Assembly (NCBI RefSeq): GCF_003208655.1 | Contig: NZ_QKLU01000001.1 | Span: 992,001 to 1,056,000 of the forward strand | DNA length: 64,000 bases | Direction of reading: 5' to 3' | DNA from: Pedobacter nutrimenti | Lineage (GTDB): Bacteria > Bacteroidota > Bacteroidia > Sphingobacteriales > Sphingobacteriaceae | Shown here: one piece after another, positions 1 to 8,037 of the stretch | How the letters are laid out: every line of letters starts with the position of its first letter | Position numbering within the stretch: the first letter of the stretch is position 1 | Position numbers and translations under genes: made by a program | Notes under the pieces: generated by a model | What the model saw: only the letters and a program-made list of their open reading frames with translations | What the model was told of the DNA's origin: nothing | Database searches by the model: none

Positions 1-325
1 GTTTAGGTTGATCAAATTTAACTTTCCCCCCGCACAGGTTACAGTCTGTTATTAACCCTTAATAATCATTTATTGTCCTAAACTTTAAAAAGCAAGATCT
101 TTTTGTGACCCACCAAAAAAAGAGGCACTTTCTTTTGAGCTCCTTTTGGATTCCTTTTGGATTTGGGTCCTTTTTCAAAAGAAGCTCAAAAGAAGGTGGG
201 TAGAAAGTCAAAACAAGGTATGCGCTAATCAATTATTTTATGCAGTGCTGTACTGTCAAAAAAAATGGATAAAAATCTAAAACATTTTTACCCGTTTTTT
301 TCTTTTACCAATAAATACCTGACAA
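1..325. other. Intergenic region with long inverted repeat
   Basis: No credible gene is seen here. The region is AT-rich and holds an interrupted inverted repeat at 107-201 (listed separately). A minus-strand frame covering 277-597 is a shadow of the BON lipoprotein gene. The promoter for the 326 gene should lie between about 230 and 320, but I see no convincing TTG/TAnnTTTG pair. Confidence 0.6.
107..201. repeat. Interrupted inverted repeat
   Basis: Positions 130-148 and 176-194 are inverted copies matching at 18 of 19 bases (TTCTTTTGAGCTCCTTTTG against its complement). Outside them, ACCCACC at 108-114 pairs with GGTGGGT at 195-201, with a 15-base A-rich interruption on the left arm only. 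The loop carries a short direct repeat of CCTTTTGGAT. The arms could form a long hairpin. It may be a copy of a dispersed intergenic repeat, which cannot be tested from one window. Confidence 0.6.
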
Positions 326-787
326 ATGAAAACAAACAACTCATTCATGATTGCGGCTGTAGCCGTATGCCTGTTCTTTTCGGGATGTAAACCAAAAGAT
401 GCCGATATACAGGCTGCTGTACAGGCCAAAGAGACCAGTGGAATCACTGTAGCGGTAACCAAAGGTGAAGTGACTTTAACGGGCGAAGTTGCAGATGATG
501 CTGCCAAAGCCAAAGCCGAAGAAATCGCCAAGGCAGAAAAAGGCGTAAAATCCGTGCTCAATAACATTATGGTCAAAACTGTGGCTCCTGTAGTCATTGC
601 AGAAGACCCTGTCCTTCAAAAAAACGTAGCAGATGCCGTTAAAGATTTCCCAACGGTTAAAGCAGATGTAAAAGAAGGTGTAGTTACCCTGACCGGTGAG
701 ATCCAAAAAACTTCATTAATTAAGCTGATGCAGCGCCTGTCGGTCTTAAAACCCAAAAAAATTGACAACAAATTAACCGTTAAATAA
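326..787 (+). CDS. BON domain lipoprotein
   Basis: A 153-residue envelope protein. The N-terminus is a lipoprotein signal with a Phe-Ser-Gly-Cys lipobox around residue 21. The rest is two BON-like repeats, each with the pattern V-x-V-x-x-G-x-V-T-L-T-G-E-V (about residues 40-85 and 105-150). BON domains are found in OsmY-type periplasmic stress proteins and are thought to contact membranes. The stop overlaps the next start by one base (TAATG), so the two genes are almost certainly translated together. Family assignment is good; a specific role cannot be given. Confidence 0.85.
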   Translation: MKTNNSFMIAAVAVCLFFSGCKPKDADIQAAVQAKETSGITVAVTKGEVTLTGEVADDAAKAKAEEIAKAEKGVKSVLNNIMVKTVAPVVIAEDPVLQKNVADAVKDFPTVKADVKEGVVTLTGEIQKTSLIKLMQRLSVLKPKKIDNKLTVK

Positions 788-1218
788 TGAGCGTTATGGC
801 CTTAGAAGACAAATACAAACAATTAACGGATGCTGCGACCGGAGCAGGCATAGCTGATCTGGAAGTCCGTGAACAAGACGGCGTTTTATATGTAGACGGC
901 ACTGCACCCGATGGGGCGGTAAAAGACCAGCTTTGGGACATCTATAACCAGATTGATCCGAATTTTACTTCCGGGGACCTGGTACTCAATGTAAATGTTG
1001 CCGCGGATGCAGCTGTAACCCATGCAAAAGTCATTACCGAAAGCAGCAATCTGAATATCCGTAAAGGGCCCGGAACCGATCAGCCTATTGTAGGCAAAGC
1101 GGCCCACGGAGAAGTCATTACACTGGTTAACAGAAGCAACGACTTGTGGTGGCTGGTGAGGACCAATGACGGCGAAGAAGGTTATTGCTACGCGCAATAC
1201 CTGGAGCCTCAGGCCTAA
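787..1218 (+). CDS. BON-like and SH3 domain protein
   Basis: A 143-residue protein with no signal peptide. The first half (residues 10-75) resembles a BON domain. The second half (about 82-140) is a bacterial SH3 domain with the typical N-I-R-K-G-P-G-T and W-W-x-V motifs, ending in a G-Y-C-Y-A-Q-Y-L strand; such domains usually bind peptidoglycan or protein partners. Two starts are possible, ATG at 787 and at 796. The first overlaps the upstream stop, which favours coupling with the BON lipoprotein. A strong terminator follows, so the pair forms a two-gene operon. Confidence 0.82.
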   Translation: MSVMALEDKYKQLTDAATGAGIADLEVREQDGVLYVDGTAPDGAVKDQLWDIYNQIDPNFTSGDLVLNVNVAADAAVTHAKVITESSNLNIRKGPGTDQPIVGKAAHGEVITLVNRSNDLWWLVRTNDGEEGYCYAQYLEPQA

Positions 1219-1222
1219 ACCG

Positions 1223-1262
1223 AAAGAAGCCCCGGAGTATAAACTCCGGGGCTTCTTTTTTT
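1223..1262 (+). terminator. Intrinsic terminator of the BON/SH3 operon
   Basis: A perfect 15-bp stem (AAAGAAGCCCCGGAG at 1223-1237 with its complement at 1244-1258) has a six-base loop and is followed by a T run. It lies five bases after the SH3 gene stop and faces the convergent DUF1772 gene. It ends with A-rich and T-rich flanks on both sides, so it could work in both directions. Confidence 0.92.
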
Positions 1263-1276
1263 AAACAATATGGGTT

Positions 1277-1777
1277 TTATCGTCCCGGAGCGCCAAGGCA
1301 AGACAACAGTGCCAGTACAAAGGATACAACAGCACCAATAGCTCTGATGAGGTTAAAATTATTCCAGGGGCTTTCAAATTTCAACCGCATTGCAGCCATA
1401 GACTCCGGGGATGCATTTTTCAAATCAAAATTTTCCAGCAGGTCATTAAGGGGTACATTACCGGCAATGGTCAAACCCATAACCCCAAAGGCATAAATCA
1501 GTGTTGCAGCAAGCAAACACCAAAAGCGGAAGTCGTGATGCCCAGGCTGCCAGGCCATAAAAGTACTGATTACCAGCAGAACCAGGGCGCCAAAAAAGCA
1601 ACTAAAAAAGTAGGCATTCTGAATTTCCCGGTTAATGGATTGCATGGCAGCCAGGTAATTGCTATCGGTGACCTTTGCCAGGCCAGGGACCACTGAGCAG
1701 GACCAGCTGAAAAACAGCCCGGCCATCAGGCCGGTACAAATCGTAGCCAGGCTAAGTAAAATGTTTTGTCGTTCCAT
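1277..1777 (-). CDS. DUF1772 family membrane protein
   Basis: About 166 residues with four predicted membrane helices. The pattern of a small N-terminal helix, a soluble loop with N-R-E-I-Q-N-A-Y and three further helices fits the DUF1772 (anthrone oxygenase-like) family. No reaction has been shown for most bacterial members. An upstream ATG at 1819 would add 14 residues but would overlap the NmrA-like gene by 22 bases. I prefer the ATG at 1777 because the membrane segment then begins directly. It is co-oriented with and just downstream of the NAD-binding gene, so the two probably form an operon. Confidence 0.75.
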   Translation of the reverse strand: MERQNILLSLATICTGLMAGLFFSWSCSVVPGLAKVTDSNYLAAMQSINREIQNAYFFSCFFGALVLLVISTFMAWQPGHHDFRFWCLLAATLIYAFGVMGLTIAGNVPLNDLLENFDLKNASPESMAAMRLKFESPWNNFNLIRAIGAVVSFVLALLSCLGAPGR

Positions 1778-1797
1778 TGAAGATGCAGTTTTAAAAT

Positions 1798-2643
1798 TTA
1801 AATTAATATAGAATTCCATACCCCGCTTGCAGCGGTTCTTTGTACATATTCAGAAAAATCCCTTGCCGGGTGACCCGTTGCCTGTTCTACGCCATTCTCT
1901 GTTGTTGAATTTCTACCATCCAGAACCTGCGAAAACAAGTAAGACAGCAGAGCAATATATTCATGGGGCACTTCATAAGATTTTAATAAATCTGTGTACG
2001 CTTCCAGACTTAACTCCTGATACTGAATTGTACGGCCTGTGGCTGCGGAAATTTCCTCTACAGCTTGTTTAAAAGTCAGCAAGCGGGGGCCCGTAAGTTC
2101 GTATATGGCCTGATGATGCCCCTGGGTTGTTAACGCCTGAACAGCCGCATCTGCAATGTCCTCTACATCGATAAAGGGCTCGGTTACATTTCCTGCAGGT
2201 AAAGCAACATGGCCGGCCAGTAAAGGTTCCAGAAGATAGCCTTCGCTGAAGTTCTGACAAAACCAGCTGGCCCGCAAAATGGTCCATTGCAGTCCTGATG
2301 TCCTGACAATGTTTTCGCATAGCACAGCTTCGGGCTCTCCCCTTCCCGACAACAGCACCAGCTTTTGAACACCTGCGGCTATGGCCAGGTCCTTAAACCG
2401 CCGTATTTTTTCAGCTGCGCCACTGGCAGCCAGATCGGGTTGAAAGGAAAGGTATACTGCAGTCACATTTTGCAGCACTGCCGGCCAGCTTTCCTCCTTT
2501 TCCCAATCGAAGGGAATGACTGCAGACCGGGAGCCCTGGCGGACATCAAATCCATTTTGTAAAAGTCTGGCCGAAATGCGGCTGCCGGTTTTTCCGCTGG
2601 CCCCTAATACCAGTATGGTGTTTTTGTTTAATGATTGTTTCAT
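1798..2643 (-). CDS. NmrA-like NAD(P)-binding oxidoreductase
   Basis: A 281-residue atypical short-chain dehydrogenase. A Rossmann start is clear at about residues 11-22 (ILVLGASGKTGS, the GxxGxxG-type loop). The middle carries a K-L-V-L-L-S-G strand and the Y-x-x-x-K catalytic pair is not obvious, as in NmrA/azoreductase-like members that bind NAD(P) as sensors or reductases. Its neighbours are a DUF1772 protein downstream and a divergently placed AraC gene upstream on the same strand. Substrate unknown. Confidence 0.82.
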   Translation of the reverse strand: MKQSLNKNTILVLGASGKTGSRISARLLQNGFDVRQGSRSAVIPFDWEKEESWPAVLQNVTAVYLSFQPDLAASGAAEKIRRFKDLAIAAGVQKLVLLSGRGEPEAVLCENIVRTSGLQWTILRASWFCQNFSEGYLLEPLLAGHVALPAGNVTEPFIDVEDIADAAVQALTTQGHHQAIYELTGPRLLTFKQAVEEISAATGRTIQYQELSLEAYTDLLKSYEVPHEYIALLSYLFSQVLDGRNSTTENGVEQATGHPARDFSEYVQRTAASGVWNSILI

Positions 2644-2706
2644 GATGATATCTTTTCCCCAAAATTACAGGCTGTAATTTTTCAGAAATAGAACAAAACC
2701 GACAAG

Positions 2707-3522
2707 TCAGAAAGTAAGTTCAGAAAGATTTTCCACCAACTCTTTAGATTGTTTTTGATACTGCAAAGGAGAAAATCCGGCAAACTCTTTAAAAGAGCGG
2801 ATAAAATGGCTCTGGTCTGCATAATTTTGCTCAAAAGCCAGGGTGGTTCCTTTATCATAGCCAGGTTTGCGGAGCTGCCCGAGTGAAGCCTGAAAACGGC
2901 AGATTCTGCTGAACAGCTTCGGAGAAATTCCGGCGAGTTCTTTAAACTTTCTTTCAAAACTTCTTTCAGAAAGCTGAAGCCTGGCCTGAAGGTCTTTTAA
3001 AGAAATATTTCCATTGGACTCCAGCATCAGGGACAATACCTGTTCCATGGACGGATCTGTAGAAATTCTTTTACTTTTAAGCTGTTTGCCCAGGTAATCA
3101 AACAATACTTGCAGCTGTCCTTCCACGCCCGGCGCCTGCGAAAGTCTTTCTGATAAAGCATATTCCCTGCTCAGGCCAAATGTTTCCATGTTCAAACAGG
3201 AGTTGGTCAGTTCTTCGGCTTTTAAACCAAAAATAGCTTTAAGGCCATTGGGATAAAAATAAATCCCTGCCGTTTTAAAACTTCCGCTGAGCTTCAGTTC
3301 AGTATACCTGGTACTTTGTCCAAACAAAAAAACATCCGAAAGCGCTTTGTCTGCCTGGAACAAGGTACCGTAATCGCTGTGTTGAAAAATCAAACCCGGA
3401 CTGGCATCTGCCATCGTCCGGAAGGATCTGGGCGATACCACCGCGTCATGGCTTTCCAGGATCCAGCAATAGCGGATATAGCTTTTCAAATGGTCCGGTG
3501 GTTGAATTTCCTTATATTTCAT
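2707..3522 (-). CDS. AraC family transcription regulator
   Basis: About 271 residues from the ATG at 3522. An upstream ATG at 3567 gives a 15-residue extension unlike the family, so the later start is preferred; the protein then begins MKYKEIQPPDHLKSYIRYCW, typical of Bacteroidota AraC proteins with a DUF6597-type N-terminal domain. The C-terminal third (about residues 165-265) holds the two helix-turn-helix motifs with S-E-R-S-F-E-R-K-F-K and D-Q-S-H-F-I-R-S-F-K-E-F-x-G-x-S-P. It lies 64 bases upstream of the NmrA-like gene on the same strand and may regulate it. Ligand unknown. Confidence 0.85.
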   Translation of the reverse strand: MKYKEIQPPDHLKSYIRYCWILESHDAVVSPRSFRTMADASPGLIFQHSDYGTLFQADKALSDVFLFGQSTRYTELKLSGSFKTAGIYFYPNGLKAIFGLKAEELTNSCLNMETFGLSREYALSERLSQAPGVEGQLQVLFDYLGKQLKSKRISTDPSMEQVLSLMLESNGNISLKDLQARLQLSERSFERKFKELAGISPKLFSRICRFQASLGQLRKPGYDKGTTLAFEQNYADQSHFIRSFKEFAGFSPLQYQKQSKELVENLSELTF

Positions 3523-3629
3523 AATTAAATGTGACTTAAAGTTATTTAATAATCCACAATACTTCAATGTTTTAACAAAAAATTAATCGGAGCAACTCCA
3601 TTTTATTCTTTATAATTTTCTTAAGGTAC

Positions 3630-3659
3630 TTTGACTTTCAAAAACAATTTCTATTTTTG
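3630..3659 (+). promoter_or_regulatory. Bacteroidota-type promoter of tRNA-Leu
   Basis: TTTG at 3630-3633 and TATTTTTG at 3652-3659 are separated by 18 bases and match the Bacteroidota housekeeping promoter (-33 TTTG, -7 TAnnTTTG). Transcription would start near 3666, about 15 bases before the tRNA. A small CCCCTT/AAGGGG inverted repeat at 3663-3676 lies in the short leader. Confidence 0.7.
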
Positions 3660-3680
3660 CAACCCCTTACAAGGGGAAAT

Positions 3681-3762
3681 GCGGAAGTGGCGTAATTGGT
3701 AGCCGCACCAGACTTAGGATCTGGCGCTTCACGGCGTGGGGGTTCGAGTCCCTTCTTCCGCA
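3681..3762 (+). tRNA. tRNA-Leu (anticodon UAG)
   Basis: An 82-base class II tRNA. The acceptor stem is GCGGAAG at 3681-3687 with CTTCCGC at 3755-3761 and discriminator A at 3762. The anticodon stem CCAGA/TCTGG encloses the loop CTTAGGA, giving anticodon TAG, so it reads CUN leucine codons. A variable arm and a GGTTCGAGTCC T-arm are present. CCA is not encoded. A terminator follows within five bases. Confidence 0.96.
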
Positions 3763-3766
3763 CGAT

Positions 3767-3800
3767 AAACAGGCCGTCTTTACAGATGGCCTGTTTTGTT
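3767..3800 (+). terminator. Intrinsic terminator after tRNA-Leu
   Basis: AAACAGGCC at 3767-3775 pairs with GGCCTGTTT at 3788-3796; the inner GTCT/AGAT bases extend the stem around a four-base loop. A T-rich tail follows. It ends the single tRNA transcript before the cupin gene. Confidence 0.85.
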
Positions 3801-3872
3801 ATTGGAAATCCCTGAATTACTATTTGGAAAACTTTAAATATAGTTTATATTTATTCTTTAATTAGGGTAAAC

Positions 3873-4739
3873 ATGGGAACGTTCCAAAACATTGAAAAAA
3901 AAGAATCTATTTCTTATCAGGATTTTATTGAGCAACACCTCAAAAAAAGAATTCCACTGGTTTTTAAAAATGCCACCGGCGCATGGAAATCCAATACCAT
4001 GTTTACACCCGAATTTTTTAAGGAAAACTTCGGGTCCTATCAAACCAGTCATGGTGATCGAACCTATACCATGTCAGAAATTATTGACCTGACCGCCAAA
4101 AGTACTGCAGAAAACCCGGCCCCTTATCCGATATTGTTTGAAATTCCGGAGCAGATCCCCGAACTGTTAAAACTGTTAGAACCCCTGCACATGAATTATG
4201 CCCAGCCAAACTGGTTTCGTTCCGGGGTGATCCCTTATGGAAAATTTGGCAATAATATCCATTTGTTTATTGGTGGAAAGGGCAATCAGTATAGCTTACA
4301 CAAAGATTTTTATCATACCAATGCCTGGATTACCCAATTATACGGGCAAAAAAAATTCATTCTGTTTCCTGATGGGCAGGATGAATATCTTTATGCCGGT
4401 AAAGAGGGAATGTCCAGGTACCTCTCTCCTGTAAATGTAGTTTCACCAGATTTGCAAAAATACCCGCTCTACAAAAATGCCAGTCCCCTGGAAGTGGTAT
4501 TACAACCCGGGGAAACCATATTTGTTCCCAATGGGATCTGGCACACAACGGTTGCAAGTGAACAAAACATTTCTTTAATATTTGACCAGCTAAATGGTCA
4601 AAATTATCCGGCCTGGAAAAAGGACCTTTTTGAGATAAAACTTCAGGAGAGTAAAATCAAAGCAGCCCTGCATTACGCCTTTGCTCTTTCGGCCGGGGCC
4701 TTATGCAAGGCAAAAGCACTGACGGGCGCTAAATTTTAA
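3873..4739 (+). CDS. JmjC/cupin_8-like Fe(II) 2-oxoglutarate oxygenase
   Basis: A 288-residue cytosolic protein. The cupin core shows the iron-binding triad H143-x-D145 and H224 (within GIWHTTV), and a lysine near 160-161 in GQKKF is placed to bind 2-oxoglutarate, as in JmjC-like hydroxylases of the cupin_8 family. The phrase Q-P-G-E-T-I-F-V-P precedes the last His, as in related enzymes. Members hydroxylate protein side chains or small molecules; this substrate is unknown. A membrane AraC gene begins 13 bases after the stop, implying a two-gene operon. Confidence 0.8.
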   Translation: MGTFQNIEKKESISYQDFIEQHLKKRIPLVFKNATGAWKSNTMFTPEFFKENFGSYQTSHGDRTYTMSEIIDLTAKSTAENPAPYPILFEIPEQIPELLKLLEPLHMNYAQPNWFRSGVIPYGKFGNNIHLFIGGKGNQYSLHKDFYHTNAWITQLYGQKKFILFPDGQDEYLYAGKEGMSRYLSPVNVVSPDLQKYPLYKNASPLEVVLQPGETIFVPNGIWHTTVASEQNISLIFDQLNGQNYPAWKKDLFEIKLQESKIKAALHYAFALSAGALCKAKALTGAKF

Positions 4740-4752
4740 AAGGAAGTACAGG

Positions 4753-5889
4753 ATGGGACTAAGCCATTCACTGGTGTTTGCAATGATATTAGCCTCTGCA
4801 TTTCAAGGCTTAATCTGTGCTTTAATGCTGTTCAGATCTGCGGCACAGCATCCCGAAAACCGGTTTTTAGGGGCTATGATCCTGTTGCTTGCTTTGGCCA
4901 GTTTTAATATGTTTCTGCTGCAGCAAAACTGGACAACCGGCTGGCAAAAAGTTGGGGATGTGCTTCCCCTTGTTATTTTTATGCCTGTCGGGCCACTTTT
5001 CTTCTTTTATGTAAAAAAAAGCCTCTGGCCCGATTTCCGGTTCCAGGTAAAAAAGAGGCTCCACTTTGCCCCGGTCGTTTTGGATTTGTTTCCTTATATG
5101 CTGGCTTTGGCTTATCACCTGGGTTTAGCCGGAAATAATAAAACAGCTACTTTTACTTTTATCGATTCCTATAATGCTTATATAGATTTTCCCCGCTGGC
5201 TGAGCATCTCTATTTATCTTCTCCTATCATGGAAACTGCTTCGGCAAGACCACAAAAGCTGTTCAGTGGTCCGGATAAAAAATCTCCGGAAATTTGTAAT
5301 TGCAATGACTGCATTTCAAACCATATGGCTAATTTTTCTGGTTCCCTACCTCCTGCCAGGGATTGGTTTGGTCTTTCCACTAACTTTAGGCTGGTCTTTT
5401 GTCTATCTTCCAATGGCAGTAGTTATTTACTGGCTGGGTATAAAAGCCTATTCCTTATCCATACAGCCCCACCTGCCCGCTGCTCCAAAGATTTCGGGGA
5501 TGCAGCTTGATGCGGAAGTCACCGGGCATGCCATAAATCAGCTTAAACAAGCCATGGATAAAGATCAGCTTTTTCTAAACCCCGTCCTTAACCTTCAAAT
5601 GGTGATCACACATACCGGTTTGTCCCAAAAAGTGATTTCCCATGTGCTTAATCACAATTTACATAAAAGCTTTAATGAATTTGTTAATGAATACAGGATC
5701 AATGCTTTCAAACAAATGCTGGAAATATCAGCCATAGAACAATTTACCTTAGGTGGCATTGCCATGCAATGCGGTTTTAATTCCCAGGCAACTTTTCAGC
5801 GGACATTTAAACAGTTCACAGGTGTAACGCCCACAGCCTACTTACAGGCACAGGCGTCCATAAATAGAAAAAGTATTGCTCAAATCTAG
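4753..5889 (+). CDS. Membrane-anchored AraC family regulator
   Basis: A 378-residue fusion of a membrane domain and a DNA-binding domain. Residues 1-235 contain about seven hydrophobic helices, starting with a helix at 7-27. Residues 270-370 form an AraC helix-turn-helix pair, including F-N-E-F-V-N-E-Y-R and C-G-F-N-S-Q-A-T-F-Q-R-T-F-K. Bacteroidota carry many such proteins, which are thought to sense a signal in or near the membrane. It follows the cupin oxygenase by 13 bases and is probably co-transcribed with it. A perfect palindrome overlaps its last codons and stop. Confidence 0.85.
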   Translation: MGLSHSLVFAMILASAFQGLICALMLFRSAAQHPENRFLGAMILLLALASFNMFLLQQNWTTGWQKVGDVLPLVIFMPVGPLFFFYVKKSLWPDFRFQVKKRLHFAPVVLDLFPYMLALAYHLGLAGNNKTATFTFIDSYNAYIDFPRWLSISIYLLLSWKLLRQDHKSCSVVRIKNLRKFVIAMTAFQTIWLIFLVPYLLPGIGLVFPLTLGWSFVYLPMAVVIYWLGIKAYSLSIQPHLPAAPKISGMQLDAEVTGHAINQLKQAMDKDQLFLNPVLNLQMVITHTGLSQKVISHVLNHNLHKSFNEFVNEYRINAFKQMLEISAIEQFTLGGIAMQCGFNSQATFQRTFKQFTGVTPTAYLQAQASINRKSIAQI

Positions 5890-5904
5890 ATTTGAGCAAT
5901 ACTT
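5871..5904. terminator. Perfect 34-bp palindrome spanning the AraC stop codon
   Basis: AAGTATTGCTCAAATCT at 5871-5887 is followed at once by its exact complement at 5888-5904, with no loop. The last five codons and the stop at 5887-5889 lie inside it. There is no T run after it, so it is not a classical intrinsic terminator. It may act as an RNA-end stabiliser, a bidirectional terminator or a protein site. Confidence 0.55.
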
Positions 5905-5954
5905 GCGCACTAAATTTTATTTAAATTCAGAATGTTTGTAAAAAACGAAATCAT

Positions 5955-7427
5955 ATGTACAAACACTTTCTCCTGTCCCTGTTTTTTTTATCTGGCTTTT
6001 TATTTTCCGGGATGGCCCAAAGCCCGGCCGAGCAGCGAATTCAAAAAGTTGAAAACGGTCTGTCCGGCACAATTGTATCTTCAGCAGATGGAAATCAAAA
6101 TACATTTTCTATTCAGCAGCGCATGCAAAAATGGAAGGTAAACGGCTTAAGTGTAGCGGTCATTGATAAAGGGAATATTGCCTGGGCCAAAGCTTATGGC
6201 CTTAGAGATTCGGCCCAACCCAATGCGCCGGTCGATACGACCACCCTTTTTCAATGCGCTTCTATTGGCAAAGTCATTACCGCGGTACTTGCCATGCACC
6301 TGATAGAAGAACAAAAAATTGGACTGGATGAAGATGTCAACACAAAACTGCTGCATTGGAAAATTCCTGAGAATGATTTGACAGACAAAAAAAAAGTAAC
6401 CTTAAGAATGCTGCTTTCGCATTCCGCAGGCCTGTCAGATGATTATGGTTTTGAAGGTTATCAACCAGGAAAAGTGCTCCCCAATCTTAAGGAGATCCTG
6501 GAGGCAACAGCTCCTGCAAACAACCGCAAAAAAATAAAGGTAACCCAGGTTCCCGGCACCACCGAACGTTATTCCGGGGCGGGATATATGATTATCCAGC
6601 AACTTATAGAAGACCTGACCGGGTTCCCCTATGCAACCTATGCAGAACAAATACTGTTTAAACCTTTGGGTATGAAGCACACCACCTATTCTTTTTATCC
6701 AGACACTGAAAAAGGACTGACTATTGCCAGGGGGCATCATGATAACGGTCAGGCCGATCCCAAACGCAAATACAATGTTTATCCTGAATCGGCTGCAGCA
6801 GGCCCCTGGACCACTCCCTCCGATTTGGCCAGATTAATTATGGCCATCCAGCAGTCAAAGGAAGGAAAACCCGGGGCAATATTGAAGCAAACATTGATCA
6901 AACAGATGCTCCAGCCGCAAATCAATTCTATGGGCCTGGGGCTTCCCCTTAAAGGGTCCAAAACAGTTGCAGGTTTCTGGCATGCCGGGAACAACGCAGG
7001 GTATACCGGAATGTTGTTTGCCATGACAGAGAGCGGACAAGGCGCGGTCGTGCTGACCAATTCCAATTCAGGAGAATGGATGGCACTCGAAGTAATCCGG
7101 AGCATTGCCAATGCCTATCACTGGCCCTTAACCATGACCATTTACGCGCAGCCAATTCCTCAGCCCGAAAGGTATTGCGGAACCTACGAGCTTCCGGATA
7201 AAAGCGGACTTCTGCTCAGTTCCTCCGGTCAGGAACTCTATTTTAAGAAAACCGGAAGTAACAAAAACTTCAGGCTTTATCGCATTTCGGACGGAACTTT
7301 TCATATTCAGGAAAAACCGGATAACTTAAGTTTCGAATTTCAGCAAAGCTCAGATGGCCGGATAACCGGGCTGACAATGTACGAAAACGGCGGGAGTACC
7401 GTTCCCCTGCAAAAATCAAATAATTAG
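5955..7427 (+). CDS. Secreted serine hydrolase, class C beta-lactamase fold
   Basis: A 490-residue protein with a signal peptide (cut near residue 21, Met-Ala-Gln). The beta-lactamase/DD-peptidase fold motifs are visible: S103-x-x-K106 (nucleophile and base), Y206-S-G in place of Y-x-N, and H343-A-G in place of K-T-G. This set matches the esterase/peptidase-like branch of the family, not resistance enzymes. A C-terminal lipocalin-like domain (about 400-485) follows. The role could be peptide, D-amino acid or ester hydrolysis in the periplasm; the substrate cannot be told from sequence. It is not linked to a resistance regulator. Confidence 0.83.
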   Translation: MYKHFLLSLFFLSGFLFSGMAQSPAEQRIQKVENGLSGTIVSSADGNQNTFSIQQRMQKWKVNGLSVAVIDKGNIAWAKAYGLRDSAQPNAPVDTTTLFQCASIGKVITAVLAMHLIEEQKIGLDEDVNTKLLHWKIPENDLTDKKKVTLRMLLSHSAGLSDDYGFEGYQPGKVLPNLKEILEATAPANNRKKIKVTQVPGTTERYSGAGYMIIQQLIEDLTGFPYATYAEQILFKPLGMKHTTYSFYPDTEKGLTIARGHHDNGQADPKRKYNVYPESAAAGPWTTPSDLARLIMAIQQSKEGKPGAILKQTLIKQMLQPQINSMGLGLPLKGSKTVAGFWHAGNNAGYTGMLFAMTESGQGAVVLTNSNSGEWMALEVIRSIANAYHWPLTMTIYAQPIPQPERYCGTYELPDKSGLLLSSSGQELYFKKTGSNKNFRLYRISDGTFHIQEKPDNLSFEFQQSSDGRITGLTMYENGGSTVPLQKSNN

Positions 7428-7435
7428 CCTAAAAA

Positions 7436-7466
7436 TTGCCCCCTGACGAATAAATCAATACCTTTG
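7436..7466 (+). promoter_or_regulatory. Promoter of the MbnP/MbnH module
   Basis: TTG at 7436-7438 and TACCTTTG at 7459-7466 are 20 bases apart, a good fit to the Bacteroidota promoter. The start codon of the next gene is only seven bases after the -7 element, so transcription would begin almost at the ATG, giving a leaderless or nearly leaderless message. Confidence 0.6.
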
Positions 7467-7473
7467 CCGCTAA

Positions 7474-7845
7474 ATGTTAAACCGTTTAGTTGCACTTACA
7501 CTTTTAGTCGCGCTGATAAGCTCCAACTTATCGAGGTTTTTCATTTATGCCGGTTTTCAGGCCAATCAGAAATTTATTGCTGCCAGCCTTTGTGAAAATA
7601 AGTCAAGGCCCTGGATGCATTGTAACGGTCGTTGCTACCTGATGAAAAAATTAAAACAGGCGGAAGAAAAAGAAAAAAAGCAGGAACGTTCTGAACAGAA
7701 AAACCGTTTTCAGGAAGTATTGCCCTCATCGGCCCCACTTCTTTCTGCGGCACAACCTGCCGTTCTGCTTTCCTATCCTCCTTATTCATCTGAAAATCCG
7801 GTAAACCGATCCTTCTCCATATTTCACCCACCTCAAACAGTGTAA
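7474..7845 (+). CDS. Small membrane-anchored Cys-containing protein
   Basis: A 123-residue protein of unknown function. An N-terminal hydrophobic helix (about 4-18) is followed by a segment with C40-E-N-K and C50-N-G-R-C54, then a Lys/Glu-rich helix and a disordered Pro/Ser-rich tail. I recall the pattern L-C-x-N-K-x-x-P-x-x-x-C-N-G-x-C-x-L-M-K from other Bacteroidota small proteins, but no function is known to me. The three cysteines could bind a metal. It is the first gene of the MbnP/MbnH group, about 190 bases ahead of the first MbnP-like gene. Confidence 0.7.
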   Translation: MLNRLVALTLLVALISSNLSRFFIYAGFQANQKFIAASLCENKSRPWMHCNGRCYLMKKLKQAEEKEKKQERSEQKNRFQEVLPSSAPLLSAAQPAVLLSYPPYSSENPVNRSFSIFHPPQTV

Positions 7846-7980
7846 TTTCCCTCAAGGCAAATGCTGCGTCTGCCGCTGTTTACACAGCGGAAAGTGTATA
7901 CTTATGTCTTCATTTTTCAATTCAAAAGGAGAATTAGGAACAAATAAGGCTCCTGAAATCACATATACCATAAAAACCAG

Positions 7981-8012
7981 CTGGCCCGCCCCTAAAATGT
8001 GGGTCCGGCCAG
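7981..8012 (+). other. Hairpin between small Cys protein and first MbnP-like gene
   Basis: CTGGCC at 7981-7986 pairs with GGCCAG at 8007-8012, and further G-C pairs continue inside with two mismatches. A T-rich stretch follows after TGGGCTTA. It may be a partial terminator or attenuator within the operon, or separate the small gene from the rest. Confidence 0.4.
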
Positions 8013-8037
8013 TGGGCTTATTTTAAAATTTCATTAC

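Noticed and set aside
5955..7427. Antibiotic-resistance beta-lactamase
   Set aside because: The Y-S-G and H-A-G motifs and the extra C-terminal domain fit esterase/peptidase relatives, not AmpC.
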